This document shows, in pieces, positions 59,117-64,000 of a stretch of DNA of 64,000 nucleotides. Where the stretch lies: assembly GCA_021613335.1 (NCBI GenBank), contig JAJTWR010000308.1:2066001-2130000 (forward strand), read 5' to 3'. Below the pieces are notes generated by a model that saw nothing but the letters and a program-made list of their open reading frames with translations, was not told where the DNA came from and did no database searches. Both the position numbers and the translations under genes were made by a program. Position 1 is the stretch's first letter. Every line of letters begins with the position of its first letter. This stretch comes from Whitmania pigra (Eukaryota > Annelida > Clitellata > Hirudinida > Haemopidae).

Positions 59117-62100
59117 TTAGTCAAAATAATTATCAGAATATTCATATTCTTGATATGATTCAGTTGGAACATCTGGTATGAATTCTCTTGAACTCGTGAA
59201 AGTCAATTTGAATGCAATGTTGTTTTGTTCATTCTCTGTTGAAAGGTATTTTACCATAATTTTACTCATGGGAAGGGTTGTTTCTGTGTCACCCTGTAAA
59301 TAAAATAGTTTGGGTCAAAACAAGAGGCATTCGTTCATTTTCAAAGTTTGTGGTCGCTATTTGTTTGAAAGTGCTTTAATTATGGGGCTACTGATTAAAA
59401 TTTCGTGGAAACAATCTCCAGACGATATTTTATATAATTGTAGAAATTCTAGCAAATGCGGTTTATTGTTGACCATTAAAATAAACTCACATTTATGCAG
59501 TAATCTGTGTAGGGAGACACTTCATCGGGTCCGCCAAAGACCGTCAACAAACTCTGCCCGCCGAGACATCTCTCAGTCAACGTCATCTCACTTGGCAAAA
59601 TTGAAATGTGAAGCTTCATAAAACGCTTTGCGGTTGTCTCAAGGGTCCAAATGCAGGAATACGGCTGGAAAGGAACGTTTGGATAGTTTGGACTTGTTAT
59701 TACACCGGCCATGATGTGCAGATCTCCCCCGCATCCTAGATTTCATTCGGTTGCTTGCAAAAAAATTTCATTGGGTTGAAGAATTTAAAGGATAAAACCT
59801 GTGGGAGAAGAAGTATAGGTGATGTCGAAGCCCTGCTGTGCATGAGATTCGTCGGACTCGAAAACGAGTTTTGCAAAATTGTTCCTGAAGAAAATGGGGT
59901 TCGGCAGTCCTTGGCACAACTTGGCCACCTGCATCCACTCATCTTCTACTTTCTTTGAAATCTAACAAAATGGGCATTATGCACAGCTTACACTAACAAA
60001 CAAGTAATATGCAAACCTAAATGTAAATAAATGTGGAGTCTCACTTGGAGAGAGTCATAGGAACAAGTTGATTGCTGCTCCAAATCGAAAACTCTGAAGA
60101 AAATGGAAAGTTTGGTACCTGGTGGTGTTGTTATTTCCATGGTGCACTTCAAGTGGTGCGTGTAAACTTCCGGAAAGAAGGGACTCGTCACTCGCCCCGA
60201 GGGAGTTGTGTAGTTTCTGTTGCATGCTGCACAAAAATTCATTTTTATTTCCTACATTCATGCAGCGATGGGCACCAACTACTTTGAATGAAGTTATAAC
60301 TACCTGCCAACTACTTCATGACATGATTAGTTATAACTACTTTTTAAACTACTACTCAAGTAGTTTACTTTTCTAGCAACTTTTTAAAAACTCATATAGT
60401 GTACCATAAAATATAGAAACAAAATAATAATCAATCGAATTTGTATTAAACAAAGTTAATAGCCTAATTTAATGGCTATAAAGACAAATGAATATTGACC
60501 ATATATAATGAAAATAAAGTATGATGATATTCATACTGTTGTAAACAAAGCGCTGAATAATTAAGTTTATATTACAAGGCTAATGTAATTAAAATCATAT
60601 TTAATTATGTTTGGTATCTTCTCATACACGAAGTCTATTTATTATTGCTATAAAAAGCATCTCACTAATCACCTAACTTGACAAACAGCGAGAGTCCATA
60701 CAGAGAAGCCCAAACATCCATTTTATCCTTAAGTACCTCAAATCCTTAAACACTTAACTTTGGTTATTCAATTCCATTAACTGAATATTTGCTGTAATAA
60801 ACTTATTAGTTAATTTATTAATTTGCGGACCTCGGGTTATTTCAATATATTAAAGTTGAATTAAGAAGTTAATTCTTTTCATTCGGGTTGTCGCTCTTAT
60901 TTGCTGCATTATATAACAATATTAAACAATAAGACTATTCAGTTATCGGAACTGGGATAACCTACGCAAAGTTGGCACTCTTTGTGCTCGAGATGTTAGA
61001 GTCCGGCAACATAAAAGAATCGACATAACCGATGAGAAAACGCTAAGACAAAAAGGGAATTTGGCAGTTCTACTTCTAAAACGTCGACTTAATAGGGCTG
61101 GTAATTAACCTAGTTTGTATTAAAAGTAGTTAAATAACTATTAACTACAAAAATAGTTGCAACTACATGCCACTACCCAAAATCAAAAGTAGTTATAACT
61201 ACTGCGTAACTACTGAAAATATAGTTATAACTACTGAAATAGTTGTGTAATAATAACAATAATACTAATACTGTTACAGTTGTAACTACTGAATATGTTG
61301 TTGTAACTGCTGTAGTTAAACTGCCCATCACTGGATTCATGTTGAAATTGGAAGCATTAGTTTGAAATTTAAAAGAAAATGTAAAGAAGTCTTACATGCT
61401 TCCTTGAAGTTCAAACTGAATCCTTTGTGTCTATGTCGAGAGTTTTCCTTCGTGACAAAAGTCACCAAAACTTTGTTCTGGGATCCGATGAAAGGAGGAG
61501 GCAGTTGATCGCCACATACCACCAGAGGTTCGTGAACAATTTTCTGAAATTGTAGCAACATTTACTGTTGATTACTCTAATTGCAGATTGCCATTAGTGT
61601 TGATTACTTTAATTGTTGGTTACCTTACAGATTTTAACATGAAACTTTACCTGTTGGCTGTTTACAAATTTGATTTCTTCAATCTTCAAGTAGTCTTCCT
61701 GACAATGAGTGCTTGGATAAAGATCAAGAGAGGTGATATCCACCTCGATGTAGGTGTGCTGTGGTGATTGGATGATCCACCTGCAAATGATGTTGGTGTC
61801 GTAGTTGGATGGATGACCGGGAGAGGTGATCGTCCTCTGGGTGGAGTTGGTTGAAAGTTCCCCTCCGCACGTTTCTAATTCAAAGTGAAATTAATTAAAT
61901 TCAAATGAAATAAATGGCAAAAAACCGAAAACTAACGGTCGATAAGATTGTATGTTACTTTGAACCCCCTCGCCTCCGTCTCTCCATCGCTCACAAACTC
62001 CAACAAAAATGCCGGGAATGGTGACACGTATCTGAAGGATCCTCTGCTTGTGCACTGCTTCAGGACCTCTTCATCATTTTCCAGAAAGCCAGCTTTAACC

Positions 62101-64000
62101 TTGGTATAAACCAACATGAACATCAATCAATTATGTCACAATTTTCACCTCTGGTTTGCACCAAAATCAGTTGAAGTAATTCCCACCCACCTCAACGTAA
62201 TCTTCACAAGCCAAGTTATCCTCCGGTAGTGTGACGTATTCAAAGTTCAGTTCGTAGAGTTTGTTTGGCGGGGCATCGAATATCCACTTGCAGTCGAGGT
62301 TGGCCTCGTAATTTCCGTCGTTGTTCACGTCGAGGCTGACAATGCTTCCCGAAGGACTTGAAACCACCCCTCCACAGCCTTACAAATCATTCAAATCAAC
62401 ATTTCAAAATTAATTTCTTTGCACGTGATTGCTCTTGTTGAATGAAAAATGAGATATCCCTCGTGAAATATTATGAACTGTTATTTAAATTAACATGAAG
62501 TTGAAATACAATTAAAATTGTTTGCAAATGAAACATTCAACTGCTTCTACTTTGATTAGATTTATGCACAGAAAAAACACCGTTCTTATTATTTTGGTTA
62601 TCATGTTCATACTGTTAATATCGTCAACATCATCAGGGCCCTGCCACAAATTTTCACGATTATAATACAACAAATATTATGCACCCCTTATTAGTGTATA
62701 AAAATATATATAGAATCAAAATCTAATGAGTTTCCATAGCAGCCATCAGTTTAGAAATGTTGAAAGTTTCTCACTGTAAACAGCCATATATTCAATTTCA
62801 AAGGAGCCCATGGCATTGACTATGCTATCGTAGACGACTTGAACTTTCGAGGTGCTGCTGTATAGTGGCTGAGGCGTTTCGAAGCCACAAAACTTTCCGA
62901 GCAATCTTGAAGTTCCGTTCGGTTGAAACTCGGTGAAGGAGAGATAAGTTTGCTGGCATGAATAAGACATCTGGAGGAAGTGGAATCTGCAGCATTTTAA
63001 TTAATTTTTAATTAACGTGCAAATTTTAACATTTTTACAAATAATACACATTGCAAAATATAATAATAATTGTAATCAAGTGATAGAACTAAAAACAAAC
63101 ATGGTTTTAAAACTTGAATTGAAGAAACTACTTTGTGTCAATGGATTGAAATAAATAAAATTAAAGATAGAGTATAAATTTTCAGTAATTTATATAAACT
63201 ATTTTATAATTTGTTACAGAATGTCACGACCCATATACATAGACGAGTGCAGAGGTTGTTAATTAATTCACAGTGATTAATGTTTCTATGCAGCATAAAT
63301 ACTACATTATTTCGTTGCAATTTCTATCATTATAAAGCCAAGTCGCAGCAGAACAACCACTTTGGGGTCAGAATTTAAGTTGTTTAAGGCACAATTTATT
63401 CAGCAGTGGTGTATGTAAATAAATAAATAAATAAATAAATAGTTTAAATAAAAATCGATTAATTACTTGATTTTAATTATTTTAGTTGCAGGTGCACTTA
63501 TCGTCCACGAGCAGTTCAGCGGGAAGTGAACCAAAACACCAGTCAGCGGACTGATTATTCTGCCATAATCATCTGTTAGCTGCCTGTTGCAGTCTGATAA
63601 AATAAAGTCATTTGATTAATTTAATAACTAATGAATATGTAAAAGCTAAAACGATCCAACCTATGGTGCTGTACTGCAACTTCCAGGCGTCTGTACTGTC
63701 TTCATCATCGGAAACAAATTTTATGGAAGTGGTTCCAGGAATAACGATGTTCACGTTGAACATGCTGTAACACAATTTCTTCGATTCAGAATCCTGTTCA
63801 AGGGATGAAACCTCCAAGTAATCTTTGCAAGCACCCTCTGTAATTCACATTTTAAACCATCAGTGGATTAATTTTGTTCTCAGCATGCAATTATCATGAC
63901 ATAATATAAACAACAACAACAACAACAATGCAAAATAATGTGTTTGTAAGCAAGGGAAAAAAAAGAGATAGTTAGTTATTTCATAACGAACAGCAATATT
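59117..64000 (-). CDS. Multi-CUB domain extracellular protein (cubilin-like), C-terminal part, open at right edge
   Basis: Read on minus from the right edge, exons at about 63839–63661, 63600–63480, 62998–62775, 62380–62184, 62112–61936, 61875–61651, 61551–61366, 60225–60040, 59960–59797, 59739–59488 and 59295–59117 make at least five CUB domains. Typical starts are CNRQLTDDYGRIISP, GVVSSPSGSIVSL, CGGELSTNSTQRTITSPGHP, CNRNYTTPSGRVTSPFFPEV and IMAGVITSPNYPNVPFQPYS. Calcium-site style acidic pairs occur (FDLEQQSTCSYDSL, CQEDYLKIE). There is no EGF, protease or membrane segment in view. The C-terminus, YQEYEYSDNYFD, is acidic and tyrosine-rich. Arrays of CUBs occur in cubilin and in invertebrate secreted proteins; which of these is not decidable here. 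A hAT element sits in the intron between 61366 and 60225. Confidence 0.85.
60263..61333. mobile_element. Non-autonomous hAT element, 1071 bp, in CUB gene intron
   Basis: Left end CAGCGATGGGCA, right end (inverted) CAGTGATGGGCA. Flanking 8-mers are CATTCATG (60255–60262) and GATTCATG (61334–61341), seven of eight identical, consistent with an aged target duplication. Both arms are rich in AACTACT/AGTAGTT units like the element at 27972–28451, and the central 700 bases are unrelated AT-rich DNA without a reading frame. Confidence 0.9.

Noticed and set aside
63400..63445. AAAT tetranucleotide run as a mobile-element tail
   Set aside because: Only a short simple repeat in a CUB gene intron; no element is attached.

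Overview
The window is nuclear DNA from an invertebrate animal: AT-rich, intron-dense genes with GT–AG introns, mostly short exons, and several families of DNA transposons and simple repeats. The gene set (fibrillar collagen with a TSPN domain, CUB-array protein, RFamide neuropeptide precursor, cilium/centrosome proteins) is bilaterian. Three Tyr-(Ile/Val)-Arg-Phe-amide peptides would fit a spiralian such as a flatworm relative, but I cannot fix the phylum. The provided open frames cover only parts of genes; gene models here were built by reading exons, phases and splice sites by eye and matching proteins to remembered families.

Layout. 1–2365 (−): 3' part of a MARF1/limkain-b1-like NYN–RRM gene with a hAT-type element in an intron. 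2720–9129 (+): RAB3GAP1. 10925–12859 (+): a small pseudokinase–KEN gene of the IRE1/RNase L family that carries several disruptions. 14250–14660: relic of a retroelement RNase H region. 15096–16444 (+): NIP7. 16631–18074 (−): decayed Tc1/mariner element. 18926–23594 (+): VPS53. 24142–25683 (−): CEP57-like. 25684–30060: repeat-rich intergenic DNA (minisatellite, hAT element, SINE-like copy). 30061–42482 (+): fibrillar collagen of the V/XI type. 43090–44870: huge ATT then CTT array. 45173–48013 (+): LRRC43. 48401–48963 (+): RFamide neuropeptide precursor. 49308–52579 (+): secreted thrombospondin-repeat/LamG protein. 53611–58744 (+): glutamate/cysteine-sulfinate decarboxylase family enzyme. 59117–64000 (−): multi-CUB protein running off the right edge, with a third hAT element in an intron.

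The genes are unrelated single loci, not an operon or cluster. Shared themes are only loose: membrane traffic (RAB3GAP1, VPS53), centrosome/cilium (CEP57-like, LRRC43), extracellular matrix (collagen, TSR/LamG, CUB), and neuronal signalling (RFamide precursor, decarboxylase).

Most worth a second look: the sensorless pseudokinase–KEN gene; the decarboxylase with a shortened catalytic loop; the RAB3GAP1 copy lacking the usual RW-SPRD motif; the collagen C-propeptide lacking a conserved cysteine; three related hAT elements with intact target duplications, one of them enclosing a tRNA-shaped sequence; and a decayed second copy of VPS53 exon 1.
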